Below the pieces are notes generated by a model, which was not told the origin of the DNA, ran no database searches, and saw only the letters and a list, made by a program, of their open reading frames with translations. The position numbers were made by a program, and so were the translations under genes. From Brachionus plicatilis (Eukaryota > Rotifera > Eurotatoria > Ploima > Brachionidae), in the NCBI GenBank assembly GCA_010279815.1, contig QEOQ01000455.1, positions 78,999 through 142,998 on the forward strand: DNA of 64,000 nucleotides. Direction: 5' to 3'. The stretch's first letter is position 1. Each line of letters opens with the position of its first letter. Shown piece after piece: positions 1 to 10,824 of the stretch.

Positions 1-1
1 G

Positions 2-520
2 TGTTTCAAGTGCTTAGAATTTGGACACGAAAGTAAAAATTGCCAAGGACAAGAAAAATGCCTAAGATGTGCCAAAATTGGTCACAACCACAAAAAATGC
101 AAGGTAAGTGATCCAAAGAACTTTAAATGCGCCAATTGTGGGGGAAATCACTCAGCTTGTGCAAAAAAATGCCCAAAAATAATAGAAGCAGTTGAAACAA
201 AAAAAAAGAAACTAGAAAAAAACATGAGTAATAACACGAACCAATTTAAAAGGGTACATTCTGAATATAACAATAATAAAGCCCAAAACAATAACCTCAC
301 TCAAACCAACCTGATTAACCTAGTGAGACTAATGATAGATCTTTTTAGGAATCTAGGTAAAGTATCGGTGGCAGCTAACGAGGATCCAACACCAATACTA
401 TAAATAATAGGACAAAATTTAGGAAAAGATTTCAGTAATGCAATTAGCAACCATTTATTTAAAAATCTTGACCAATTAGATCCAAACATGATAAACAGAT
501 TTATGGATTTCAATGAATAA
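2..520 (+). pseudogene. LINE ORF1 (gag-like), 3' part with three zinc knuckles
   Basis: Frame 2 is open from the window edge. It begins with two CX2CX4HX4C knuckles (CFKCLEFGHESKNC and CLRCAKIGHNHKKC) and then a CX2CX3HX6C finger, the triple arrangement typical of ORF1 in Jockey/I-type LINEs, where it binds element RNA in the RNP. A Lys/Asn-rich linker follows. A TAA at 401-403 interrupts the frame, but the same frame stays open beyond it and ends at TAA 518-520, so the stop looks like a point mutation in a longer ORF1. The end overlaps the ORF2 start by 8 nt (ATGAATAA at 513-520). The N-terminal half lies before the window. Confidence 0.82.
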
Positions 521-3310
521 TAAAAAATTTAAGATTTTTCATATCAACTGTCAATCTGTTAAAAATTCACTCAAACAAGCTCAAATAGAAAATATATTGA
601 ACAAATTAGAAGTTGAAATTTTTTGCCTAAACGAAACTTTTCTTAAAGAAAAAGATAAGTTCGACATCAAAAATTATAAAATTTTTAGGAAAGACAGGAA
701 TCTACTAAATTCGAATAAAACCAAAGCAATGAAAGGAGGCGGTGTAGCAATTGGTGTTAAAGACTCTTTTAGGAGTAAAAAAATAGAACTTACAGATATT
801 TGTGAAATAAATGAAAATGACGAAATTGTTGGAACTGAAATCGTACTGAACAACAATGAAACTTTAGCTATCTTCTCAATATATAATAGGCCTAATTCGG
901 TCATAAATGATAAGTTCTTTGGAAAAGTAAGAGCAAAATATCGTAACTTAATTTTAATTGGGGACCTAAATTGTGTGAATCAAAACTGGTACTGTAATAG
1001 CAATAATGCAAATGGGCTTAAATTAGCACAAATGAGCAAAATAACCTATATGTTTTAAATAACGATAGTCCAACCTATAGTCGTGGTAGTAATATACTAG
1101 ATCTAACGATTTGTTCTGAGGCAATGCTTGGATTTTTTGATGACTTCAGAGTATTAGACACTGAAATAAGTGACCACTATGCAACGCTAAGCTCATTTAT
1201 TAGTCTCGATATAAAAAAATGCACCCAAAGTGCGAAAAGAATAAACTGGGATAAATTTAGATATCAACTAGATAAAAAGCCAGAAGTTAATATCGTTGCA
1301 ATAACCCCAGAAAGCTTAGAGAAAGCAATAAAAAGCCTAACAGAAAACATTAAAAACGCTATGGTTGAAGCAACAGTAGCATACGAGTTCAAGAACAATA
1401 AAAGCGCTTTCATAATAATTCCAGAATCAGTACTTGAACTTGTCAGAACTAAAAGAAAGCTAAGGAAAATTTTCCAGAAAAATTAAATCCCGGAACACAA
1501 AAAAATCTTGAATGCAGTGAGTTATAAAGTATCGAAAATCCTCAAAAAAATGAAAATGAACAAGGCTAAAGGCAAATTTGTAGCACTTGCTAATTTCAAT
1601 CAATCAGACACGAAGCACTGGAGACTAGTAAACAAACTAGAAAATAAAGACAAACAAAGCAAGGAAAGCACGGAATTGAAAGTAAACGATGTCAAAATCA
1701 CAAAAAATAACGAAATTGCAGAAGCCTTCGCAGAGAATTTCGCTAACACTTTTTCAGATCAAAATCAATTCTCAAATGTACAACAAATCTATTCAAATAA
1801 TGACCAAAAATTTGGCATCGATGAATACATATCAACAAGTGAATTAGCAGACGCGATAAAAAATATTTCAAATAAAAGATCAAGTGGATTCGATGGCATA
1901 TCAAACAAAAAACTTAAAAATTTACCCTTCAGGACACTAAAACAAATTCACTCGGTATTCAACTACTCGGTCAAATTAGGTCATATACCAAAAGAATGGA
2001 AACAAGCCAGAGTAATAGTAATTTTAAAGAAAGGAAAGCCACCAGAAGATCCAGGCTCATATAGACCAATCTCACTTTTATGCTGCTTATGCAAATTATT
2101 AGAAAAAATATTAAACCAAAAGACACAAAAATGGGCCGAAAAGAATCAGGTGCTTCCTAAATGCCAGGCAGGTTTTAGAAAAAAGCGCTCCACACAAGAG
2201 CATATTCTGAATATAACCCAATCAGTTTGTGAGGGATTTAATAACAATAAACTAACAGGAGCCGTGTTTTTTGATTTAGAAAAAGCATTTGATAAGGCCT
2301 CACACTTTGGGATCATTGAAAAACTAGACAACCTTGGTCTTAACCGGTGCTTATTGAATTGGGTAATTAACTTCCTAAGTAATAGGACATTTCAAGTGGA
2401 TTATAAGGAATGTGTTTCAATAGAAAAACCAATAAACTGTGGAGTTCCACAAGGAAGCTGTCTCTCACCAACTCTATTCATTATTTATTTTTGTGATGTA
2501 GCGAAAACCTTACCAGAGAATATAAAATTAGCTCTTTTCGCTGATGACCTGTGCATCTGGATTTCATGTAAATCAATTAAAGAACTTAAAAAAAATCTCC
2601 AAATCGCCATAGATAAAGTAGCTGATTTTTGTTTAACCTGGGGATTTAAAATCAATCTCTCGAAAACTTGTCATACAACATTCACTACAGCAGGCCATAG
2701 GAAAAACTATGAGAGAAAATACAATTTAAAGCTTCGAATTGGTAACCAGCAGGTCCCTTTGGAACCAAACCCAACATTTCTTGGTATTAAACTGGACCCA
2801 AAAATCTGTTTCAAAGCACATTTGGACCAACTAGAAAGGAAGCTCATTCCTAAAACGAACCTGCTCAGACGAATAAGAAATTTTAAATGGGCCAAGTCCC
2901 TATCTTTAAACATACAATTATATAAGTCTTTAATTAGATCTCTTATGGATTATTGTTTTGTCATAATCAATGTGGGTACTGAAAGAATTAAGAAAAATCT
3001 GCAGAAAATCCAAAACAGGATCTTAAAAATAATTAAATTTTTTCCGCTAAAGACTTCAGTACGCACGATACACAAAGTACTCAATCTTGACACAATCGAA
3101 GAAAGGGCAAATCACTTGTTTGTCAAATTCATAGAAAGTAAATCAAAACAAGAATTTATAGCCAAAGATATTCACGCATACGTGCAAACTGTTTCCCACT
3201 CAGATCCCAAAAGATTCAAAACACCGATTGACTTATTCTACGAATTCAAATCCAATAAAGACAATAAATCTGTCTTAAATCCTAATGTAAATATCTTTAT
3301 CATATCTTAA
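513..3310 (+). pseudogene. LINE ORF2: endonuclease-reverse transcriptase
   Basis: The N-terminal third is an exonuclease/endonuclease/phosphatase fold: HINCQSVKN near the start, LNETFL, LIGDLN, and SDHYA near 1165, the usual APE-type positions. The RT follows: a SYRPISLL segment, the FDLEKAFDK aspartate, GVPQGSCLSPTLF and the catalytic FADD (about 2539), then GFKINLSKT and FLGIKLD. The C-terminus ends at 3310 without RNase H. Frame 0 (513-1058) switches to frame 2 near 1025-1033, because frame 2 reads the expected LNNDSPTYSRGSNILDL continuation from 1031. A TAA at 1484-1486 breaks frame 2 once more; after it the frame is open to 3310. The original enzyme would nick target DNA and copy the element RNA. 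This copy cannot make full-length protein. Confidence 0.9.
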
Positions 3311-3511
3311 CCTTTGTATATTGCTATAAAACAATTTGTTTCAATTAATTTTACTTTTTTTGTATAATTCAACTTTTTACTTAATCTAATTTTGTAAAAA
3401 CCTAAAAACTTTTCAAACTAGAGGGTTTAAACGAAGGCTTGCGCCATTCGGACGAACCCTGGGGCTTTCCCCTCAATTATATATTTAATAAAAAAATAAA
3501 AAATTAAAAAA
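3311..3511 (+). repeat. LINE 3' UTR with hairpin and A-rich tail
   Basis: After the ORF2 stop comes about 110 bp of AT-rich sequence, then a G/C-containing block from 3421 with GGGTT...AACCC pairing and a GGGG-CTTT-CCCC hairpin, then an ATAAAAAAATAAAAAATT-type tail. The same block is found reverse-complemented at 10530-10640, which makes it the likely RNA recognition region used by the RT. Confidence 0.65.
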
Positions 3512-3974
3512 ACTATGGTCTTGAAGTCAAAATTAATGAACAACTTATCCCAATTGACCCGTTCCCAGTATTTCTAGGTATCAGACTAGACCCAAAACTA
3601 AGCTACACCCCTCACCTCAGACAATCACGAAAAGAATAGAAATCAAGATCACCACTATCAACAAAATCAAACGATTAAAGCTTAAAAATAGCATTTATTT
3701 AAGACTTACAATATTCAGATCAATGATCAGATCTATATTCGATTACAGCTTCGCTATATATCAATTCTCGTCTCCCAGCTTCAAAAAAAGATTACAAAAA
3801 CTACAAAATAAAATACTAAGACACGTAAAGTTTTTCCCGCTGATGACCTCAATCCCGTATATTCACCAAAGCTTAAATGTCCAGCTAATTGAAGAAAGAA
3901 TGAACCGTCTGTTCTGTAAATACTGTACTAAACAAAATATACCAAACTTTTTTATTAGAGAATTAAATCGATAA
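3512..3974 (+). pseudogene. 5'-truncated LINE reverse transcriptase, C-terminal fragment
   Basis: The fragment starts directly behind the tail of the previous element and is a diverged relative of its RT C-terminus: FLGIRLDPKLSYTPHL corresponds to FLGIKLDPKICFKAHL upstream. An in-frame stop is met near 3637. After a frame change the ORF 3723-3974 continues the homology, with MIRSIFDYSFA against the upstream LIRSLMDYCFV, the LQKLQNKILR segment and LIEERMNRLF. Either this is an older copy that the upstream LINE landed in or a separate truncated insertion. It is not functional. Confidence 0.75.
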
Positions 3975-3999
3975 TTAATTAAATTTTTTATACAATAAT

Positions 4000-4000
<1 letters not shown>

Positions 4001-4031
<31 letters not shown>

Positions 4032-4092
4032 NNNNNNNNNNNNNNNNNNNNNNNNNNNNNNNNNNNNNNNNNNNNNNNNNNNNNNNNNNNNN
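4001..4092. other. Poly-T run and assembly gap
   Basis: A run of about 28 T leads into 61 N (4032-4092). The homopolymer probably caused the gap. Confidence 0.98.
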
Positions 4093-5889
4093 GATAAGCC
4101 TGTTGAGGTAAATCTCCAAAACTATATTTTAAATAAAAAAAATTTAGTATCATTTTTATATTTTTTTTTAGTAGCAGAAAAATAAATTTAGTATCAGCAT
4201 AAAATATAAGTCCAAATTAAGTTATTTAATAAATTATCACACTGCGTTTTTTTATTTTATTTTTACTTTTTTGATCACAAAATGTGTGGTCTTAAGATCA
4301 CAAAACGAGGAAAAACAAATTTTTGTTTGGATTAAAATTTTAAGTCTTTAATTTTATGAAATTATTTTAGATGAAAATTTTTCAAAATTAATTTCTATTT
4401 TTCAGGATTCAAGGAGAAAACAAAGATGCTTCAAAATATTAGTAAAAAGGCTGACATAAAAATTTTATTTTTTTTCGTTCAAACAAAGTTTTTGTTCGTC
4501 TAATTTTCGCTGGCTTACAGGTAATTAATTCTATAAGAGGTTGTGTTTCAAGATCTAGAATTAATCTTGAGAAAAGCTTTACATTTTTGTATTTCTTAAA
4601 AAAAATCTATTAAGTATTCTCAAAGATATTTAAATCATCCTGCATAAATATATTGTTTGCTAATTCGTATAAATTTTTTTGTTCTTAAAAATTTTTAGAA
4701 GTTTTACTAAATTCAGGTTAAATAGTTAAATTTTAACTTTTTGATCCAATATTGTGCCAAACTCAAAAAAAGTAAGATGTTTTTTAGGTTTAGTTCTAAA
4801 TTCATTGTTTAGACTTAGTATTCCAAAGTGGTTAAAATAATGTTAAAATTTTTACTTAGCTAAAAATTCATATTAAAAAAAAATCATTTTCTAAAAAATA
4901 CTTTTTTCAAGGCTCGAATTTAAAAAAGAATTGGATCAAAAAATATTATTTTCAAAAATTTTTTGTATCAAAAGAATTGGTCATTTTAATCCAGAATCTC
5001 TCAATTAAAAGAAACAAATAATTAAATTTATTAAAAAATATTTAAAACAATAATGTACAATTTTTAATTAAATTCTCATTTTAGGATAAAATAGAAACTT
5101 TGAACACTTGTTGTAGAAATTAAGTTTTATAATTTGTTGTAACCCGATTAATAAAATTTATCAGTAGAATATTCCAAGCTTAATTAAATATTAATCATTT
5201 GGAATTTTTTAATCAAATTTTTTAAAATGTAAAAAGCTTATGCTCTGGATTAATTAGCACCTAATATTCAAACGAAAGCTAAAATCTTAGCTCTTAAAGC
5301 ATTTTGAAAAAAATTCTTTCACCATTTATTTTCAAAAAGTAAATTATAAGGTTCCGGTAATTCTAAACTCTCACACTTGCAAAAATTTTCAAATTCGATA
5401 CCAGACTCGGTATCTAATAAAAAATTATTTTTTATTTTTCGAAAAAAAAATGTTTCTAATCCATCTTCTATCTCTATTTTTTAAGACAGAAGAAAGGGCA
5501 CATATTTTAAAAACTTATATTCTAATTTACAAGATGGTGTGTTTGGTTTGGGAAAAAATATTTTTAAGAGGAAAAATTTGTTTTATTACAGTAAAATAAA
5601 TCTTATCCTTCAAAATACCCATTATCAGAAAATTTTATTGAATATTCTAAAAATAGACAAAGTTTTTGAAAAAATGTTAGGATTTTTTATTTCTTTATTC
5701 TACTTTATTTTCCAAATTATTCAAGTCAAGTCATGGCTATTTTTGGCAACGAAATAAAAAATTGTACTAAAATTCGAATGAAATCAGATCAAATGAAATT
5801 TAAAATTATTTTATTTATTTTAGCTGATGTAAGGAGTTATCAGATTTTCTAGTTTATAAATTTTAATTCTTAAATCAGATAAAGAAAAT
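4093..5889. other. AT-rich intergenic DNA, nothing recognised
   Basis: No convincing exon, RNA gene or paired terminal repeat was found. GATCACAAAA-type motifs near 4272-4310 resemble the subterminal GTGATCA motif of the element at 5890-7081 but have no partner. Confidence 0.6.
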
Positions 5890-7081
5890 GGGTCATGTCC
5901 AGAATGTGATCAGTGATCAATGATTGTAATATCCCAATAAAAGATTTATAGTTTAAATAATTTATTCTACGTCCAAAGAATAATTTAAGGAACAAAGAAA
6001 GTATTCTTTTATATTAGTTTTCCAAACTTACATGCAATTAGCATTCATTAACCATGTGCATCCGCACCTAATCCTTAACTAAATTATTCTTTGTGTTTTT
6101 TTGACATGTGCAATTTAACACCCTTTTCATTTTTCATAAATTCACCACAAATGCTACATGCTACCGGATTTGAATGTTTGCTTAATGCTTTTTTTGCTGC
6201 TAATTTAGCTTCTTCGGACGATTCTACTGGCGCCAAAGCCATTTCTTTGTAAAAAACTGCCTTTTCTTTTACAGTTTTTAACTCTAACTCCTCAACTTTT
6301 TGTCTAATTTCTTCAAAGCTCTCCTCCAACTCGTCATTTGTTTCATCATCATTTGAAATTATCTCATTATTTTCTTTGACAGTCAATGATTCTGTGTTAA
6401 AATTTTCACTTTCATCCTCATTATCGTCCGAATCAAGCGATTCAATCGGATCTGTTTCAGACCCACTATCCTTTAAAGAACCAAATAATGAATCAGTATC
6501 GACGTCTTGTTCATCATCTTCATCACTAGATTCTTCTTTATCATCATCACCTTCTTCATAGTGCAAAACAACGTTCTCGTCATCATCATTACAACTTGAA
6601 ATAGAACATAGTTTTTTCAAATTCGACTTGTGTTGTACCCGGATAGTAAAAATTTTGTATATTAGATTATTTTGAGATCTTTTCCTTTATTATGCTTCAC
6701 CTTAGCATAAAGGGATTCATCTATCGGGATAGCAGATATCGTAACACCACTGTACTCATTAATTTTTTTTAAATTTCTCCTTCTTTATCCCTTTTTTTGC
6801 TTAGAAATAAATTTTCAGTTGTAATAATTTTAGTTTTTTGCTTTCAAATACTTATAGTTTTTAAAATTTAAATTTTCTTATTTAAGCTTAATATAAATTT
6901 CAAAAGCTTATAGTTTATTATGGTAAGTTGCAATTTTTTTTCTTTTTCCATTCGATATTAACATAATTTTAAAATTTGAAATTTCTAGAATGAAAAAAAA
7001 TTTAATTTCAACAAAAAAAATTTTATGTGATCAAAAAAAAAATTTGGTGATCAATTTTTGATCACATTCTGGACATGACTC
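5890..7081. mobile_element. TIR DNA transposon with 8-bp target duplication, superfamily unassigned
   Basis: The left end starts GGGTCATGTCCAGAATGTGA and the right end is its reverse complement with one mismatch over 23 bp (GAGTC instead of GGGTC). Flanks are AAGAAAAT at 5882-5889 and AAGAAAAT at 7082-7089, an exact 8-bp duplication. The termini also hold repeated GTGATCA motifs (left near 5907-5918, right near 7027-7065). The internal - strand coding region is described separately. An 8-bp duplication is seen in hAT, P and Merlin families; the GGG start is unlike the hAT YARNG end, so I leave the superfamily open. Confidence 0.85.
6084..6775 (-). CDS. Transposon-borne acidic protein with C-terminal C2H2 zinc finger
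   Basis: The frame ending at 6084 encodes a very acidic stretch (many D/E/S, about 100 residues), a short coiled-coil-like segment (EEIRQKVEELELKTVKEKA) and a C-terminal finger CSICGEF...HMSKKH with CX2C-X12-HX4H spacing. The frame has no ATG at its start and continues upstream past 6620. A second open stretch in another frame, about 6665-6775, reads VTISAIPIDESLYAKVKHNK and looks coding, so an upstream exon or a frameshift is likely. The gene lies inside the TIRs of the 5890-7081 element and was presumably its transposase or a DNA-binding partner. I do not recognise the family, and no catalytic triad is visible. Confidence 0.5.
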
Positions 7082-7089
7082 AAGAAAAT

Positions 7090-8011
7090 ATTTTCAATTA
7101 GAAATATATGTTTTTAACACTCAAACTCTTTCTGACTCTTTTTGTTACTTTTTTTGCTTTTTATTCTCTAAATTTAATCATTTTTGAAATTTTTTTCTAT
7201 CAATTTTAAAACCAAAAAATTATTCTAATTGATTAATTTTTGTTACAAAATATTTTTTATGCAAAAATAAATTTTTATGCGCGAAGATCGAAGAGGGGTT
7301 TTTGGTTTTTTTGTAAAATAAACTAAATACATAATTTAAATGATTAATATAATTAATAAAATGTCTTCGAACTATGTCTCGAAGAAAAGCTGCCTTAAAG
7401 ATTTAGAACTTCTTAGAAATGCAGATGGTATCAAAGTCGAAGATCAAAAGTCTCTATTGATAATGATAAAATCATGATTTTTTTTGTAAATAATTTTAGG
7501 TTTTTACTTAAATTTAGACAAATTTTTTTTCTAAAGTATTCAAAGAATAATATAATAAATTTATTTTTGCAATCAGTCGTATTTTTTAAAATACAGTGAA
7601 AACAGGATATAAGAAATTCGAATTTGCACAAGAAAAAATTTATTATATCAGACAATTTCTTATAGAGAAAATTTTCTTTTGTGTTTCACCAATATATCAT
7701 AATACCATAATATTCTAAATTAATTAAATGATGTTCTAGTTCAAAAATTTTTTTTTAATTGTACCACCAAAACAGCCTTCTCAGGTTCGAAAAATTCAAT
7801 TATCAACTTAAACGTCAATCAGCTTATTTTTAGTCTTTATTAGTAAAGTTATATTTAATTTACAATTTTAATACGATTTATAAAAATAAAATAAGAATAA
7901 CATCAGTTAATTAAGTTTAATATGAAAAAAATTTGTGCGTGCTAATTCATTAACTAAAATTGGTCTTGTCAATTTCATGATCTATAGATCACAAATTTTA
8001 CTCGCAATATT
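7090..8011. other. AT-rich intergenic DNA, nothing recognised
   Basis: Only A/T-rich low-complexity sequence. The short open frame at 7431-7655 on the - strand has no recognisable motif. Confidence 0.6.
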
Positions 8012-8013
8012 TA

Positions 8014-8606
8014 CAGTACTACTACGAAAAACTGTTTTTACGTAATTTTACGTGAAATTACGTAAAATCACCAATATAAAAAAGAGTAAATTTACCGGAT
8101 TTTACGTAAAAAGTAAAAATTTCAAAAAATACTACTTTTATTGAGAATTTTGACATTTTCTGAATTTTTTGAAATTTTTTGGTCCTGAATTCGAAAAAAA
8201 AAAATTACTTTTTTTCACGTAAAATTACGTGAAATTTTATTTAAAAGTGGTAAATTTTTGTAATTTTTAGTAAAAATAAGTAAAAAAAAAAGTAAAATTT
8301 TTAAATCTTTGGAAAAATTTTTACGGAATTTTTATTTTTTTTATTCTTATCATTTTTTAAAGCTGTCGCCAGTTTTTTTACATGATCCTTTGAAATTTGA
8401 ATTTTTTGGCACCAGCTTCAACAAATCTTCTTTAATAAAAAAAATTAAAAATTAAAGCTGTTTTTTTTTAATAAAATACTTACTTTTTATTTCCTCCATT
8501 TCATTATGAATTTTCTTTTCAAAAAATCCTAGAGTCTGACCTTTGTCATTTACAAATTTCTTCATTATTTCACTTCTGAGACGATTTGTAAATGACTTAT
8601 AATTGA
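8014..8606. mobile_element. Relic left end of TTTACGTAA-type mariner/Tc1 element
   Basis: It begins CAGTACTACTACG just after a TA (8012-8013). The next 300 bp are packed with TTTACGTAA/ACGTGAAATTACGT motifs. The outermost bases align without gaps to the reversed right end of the 63-kb element (CAGTAGCGCTACGCC...), so both belong to one family. As in the 62-kb element, the array is followed by a minus-strand gene (8350-8606) whose stop codon points at the array. The transposase and the other end are missing here. Confidence 0.7.
8350..8606 (-). CDS. Accessory gene of the TTTACGTAA mariner family, two 3' exons
   Basis: Exon 8606-8484 (123 nt, acceptor AAATAAAG, donor GTAAGT) and exon 8429-8350 (acceptor TTATTAAAG, stop TGA) join in frame. 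The first exon encodes a lysine-rich helix-like segment with FTNRLR...KKF...TLGFF.KK...EEIK. It aligns without gaps over 40 residues to the exon at 62592-62714 in the other mariner copy, which is also exactly 123 nt; 17 of 40 positions are identical by hand count. The second exon aligns around VP.NS.F. No known domain is recognised. Upstream exons were not found. Position between the terminal array and where the transposase should lie suggests a second element-encoded protein. Confidence 0.55.
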
Positions 8607-8726
8607 CTTTATTTTTTTTTTAGATTTTTTAAATATAATATATTTTAAACTTAACAGCGAAAATGAAGCCATTAAAAAATTAATTATTGGGGGTGAAACT
8701 GACAGTTCTTTCTTTTCACCAGGAAC

Positions 8727-8832
8727 CAGAGTTGTTTAAAAGTCACAAGTCTCAAGTCAAGTCCAAGTCAAGACTTTTTTTTTTTTTTTTTTTTTTTTCA
8801 AAAGTCCCACCAAAGACTTTTTTTTTTATTTA
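8727..8832 (+). repeat. AAGTC-repeat hAT-like MITE, left end
   Basis: It starts CAGAGTTGTTTAAAAGTC, then CACAAGTCTCAAGTCAAGTC and a long T run. The same start or its inverse occurs at 32886, 39677, 57984-58245, 28035-28097 and 47140-47206. The CAGAG terminus fits the hAT end pattern YARNG. No right end is visible here. Confidence 0.6.
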
Positions 8833-9474
8833 AGTTTAAAATATATTATATTTAAAAAATCAAACCATAACATTATCCAAATAAATTTTTCAAATATTGT
8901 TCTAATTCAAAAAATAAGTTCTAATTGTGCAAATTTACGGAGAAAATTTTTTTTTAGGAATTTTAGTTAAAAAATAATTAATCGGCAAGAATTTTATTTG
9001 CTTTTAAAAACCAATTTATTGATTGTAAAAAAAATTAAATTATTATTTTAAAAAGTAACAAGTTGACAATAAATTTATTTAAAACAAAGTAAAATAAACT
9101 GCAACTTGAAACCAGTTCAAGTGAGCTCATAGAGCTATAGCAGTCGTTACGCATTTTCTCGCCAACCAGTCATCAAGCTTCGACTTAAAACTGTTCAGGC
9201 TTCTTGCAATAATAACCTCTTCCGGCAATTTATTCCAATCGTTCACAACTCTGTTAACAAAAAAGTTAAATCTTGGAAGACAATTTTTTACTTTTTCTTT
9301 ATGAATCGTTTTTTTGTGCCTTCTAAGATGTTTGAGCTCCGGAACAAGCTTCGTCGCTCTTCTCTGTACTTTTTCAAGCTCCGCGGTATCCTTTTCAAAA
9401 TACGGGTACCACGAACTGATAGCATATTTCAGATGAGGTCTGACCAATGATGTGTATAGTAATCTGATGTTTTC

Positions 9475-9827
9475 GGCAATGTGAAATTTTAGTACAAAAA
9501 TTACAGTACAAATAGTAAAAACTTTATAATTTTTTTTCTAATTGTGCAAAAATGGTTCTGCAAAAAGTACAATATTGTACAAATTTTGTACAATAGAATT
9601 CCAAGCTCTGCAAAAACTCTGCAATTTATTGCATAGTTTAATCAAGGATTTTTTGATGGTGTGCATTTTACAGAAAATTGCAGAGTTTTTGCAGAGCTTG
9701 GAATTCTTTTGTACAAAATTTGTACAATATTGTACTTTTTGCAGAACCATTTTTGCACAATTAGAAAAAAAATTATAAAGTTTTTACTTTTTGTACTGTA
9801 ATTTTTGTACTAAAATTTCACATTGCC
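9475..9827. mobile_element. 353-bp foldback MITE with 8-bp target duplication
   Basis: The element is almost a perfect palindrome: left arm GGCAATGTGAAATTTTAGTA..., right arm its inverse ending CACATTGCC, with arms of about 160 bp and a short centre near 9640-9660. ATGTTTTC at 9467-9474 and 9828-9835 is the target duplication and falls inside LINE coding sequence. The arms hold repeated TTGTACAA and TGCAGAG motifs. It is related to the element at 49887-50252, which shares GTGAA.TTT.AGTACAAAA. It has no coding capacity. Confidence 0.88.
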
Positions 9828-10224
9828 ATGTTTTCTTGGTTAGGAAAATTAAAAGCTTTCTTGATCATTCCTAAAACTCTATTTGCCTAAGCAGTACAAT
9901 TTTTCACTTGTACGTCCCACTTTAAGTCATTTTGGATATAAATACAGTCAACCCTCTTTAATCCGGCCTTCGATACCTCGGAAAATTCGCTTACTCGGAG
10001 GAATTGGGCCAAAAAAAACCTGTTTTGTGTAAAATACATTATATTTAAACTCTTTAATCCGGCGAAGCCAAATTCCCTTATCCGGCGCATTTTTAAACAA
10101 ATTGTATAAAGTTTTGTTAAGAAATATAAGCAATTAATTTTTATTGAAAAAAATTAAACATAAAATTATTTTTTTTTCATTATTTTTTCTCCTTTTCTTC
10201 TCTCAATTGTTTGTTTTCTAAAAA

Positions 10225-10824
10225 ATGAAAGAAGTAACAGCTGATAAGAATAATAGAAAAAAAGTAGAGCTATCTCTCGATCAAAAGAGAGAGATATGCA
10301 ATTATTTTAAATGATGATGATATTATAAATTTAGTCAAAAATCAAAGCGAGGTTAACGATGAGTGCGAGGACAACGAGAATGATATAGTTTTAGAAGAAA
10401 ATACTGTTAATTACAAAAGTCTAGTCGAATCTTTAAGTATCATTGCTAATTATGTTGAACAGCATAAGAATTGCTTAAGTGAAGAAGATACAAACACTTT
10501 TTATAATTTGTCAAATAAACTAAGGTTTTATTTTTTTTTTTATTTTTTTTTTTTTTATTAATTAAATAATTTTGGGTTTCCCCAGGGTTTTTCCGTATAG
10601 CTTTAGCCTTCGTTTAAACCCTCTTGTCACGATACAATGTAAAAAAATCTTAGCGCTATTTTGTAGAAAAATGTTAAAAAAAAAAAAAAAAATATTAAAA
10701 AAAAATATTAAAATTTTTAACTGAAATGATTCGAATAAAGCGATTTACAATTTAATTTAATAACATTAGGAATTATAAATTAGAAGAAAAACAATCAACA
10801 CTTGATAATTTTATTCGTAAATAA
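10225..10824 (+). pseudogene. Pogo-like transposase remnants (N- and C-termini)
   Basis: An ATG at 10225 opens a short frame with ELSLDQKREICNYF, matching the first helix of the psq/CENP-B helix-turn-helix that binds pogo TIRs. The DDE core is deleted. From about 10310 an acidic tail (DDDIINLVKNQ...EDNENDIV) is read, interrupted at about 10525 by a LINE tail. It resumes near 10770 as RNYKLEEKQSTLDNFIRK and stops at 10822-10824, like the C-terminus of Tigger-type transposases. It is non-functional. Confidence 0.7.
10530..10740 (-). repeat. LINE 3' tail of the 1-3511 family
   Basis: On the minus strand this reads GAGGGTTTAAACGAAGGCT, then a CCCTGGGG block, AATTATTTAATTAATAAAA and an A-rich tail, matching the 3' UTR at 3421-3500. 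It sits inside the pogo C-terminal coding remnant, so it inserted after it. Confidence 0.75.

Larger units (their letters stand above)
1..3511 (+). mobile_element. Two-ORF non-LTR retrotransposon (LINE), 5' end outside window, inactive
   Basis: Order seen: CCHC zinc-knuckle ORF1, apurinic-type endonuclease, reverse transcriptase, a 3' UTR of about 180 bp, and an A-rich tail (about 3485-3511). There is no RNase H domain after the RT. This layout and the RT sequence style fit the Jockey/CR1 side of the LINE tree; the exact clade is not resolved. The copy is disabled by an in-frame stop in ORF1 (401-403), a frameshift near 1025-1033 and an in-frame stop at 1484-1486 in ORF2. The 3' UTR carries GAGGGTTTAAACGAAGGC (from 3421) and a GGGG-CTTT-CCCC hairpin, both recurring in a second copy at 10530-10640 on the other strand. 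Confidence 0.9.

Noticed and set aside
3863..4153. Minus-strand frame over the first gap
   Set aside because: Made of N and a homopolymer, antisense to the LINE fragment.
6376..6561. Serine-rich + strand frame
   Set aside because: Antisense of the acidic repeats of the 6084-6775 protein.
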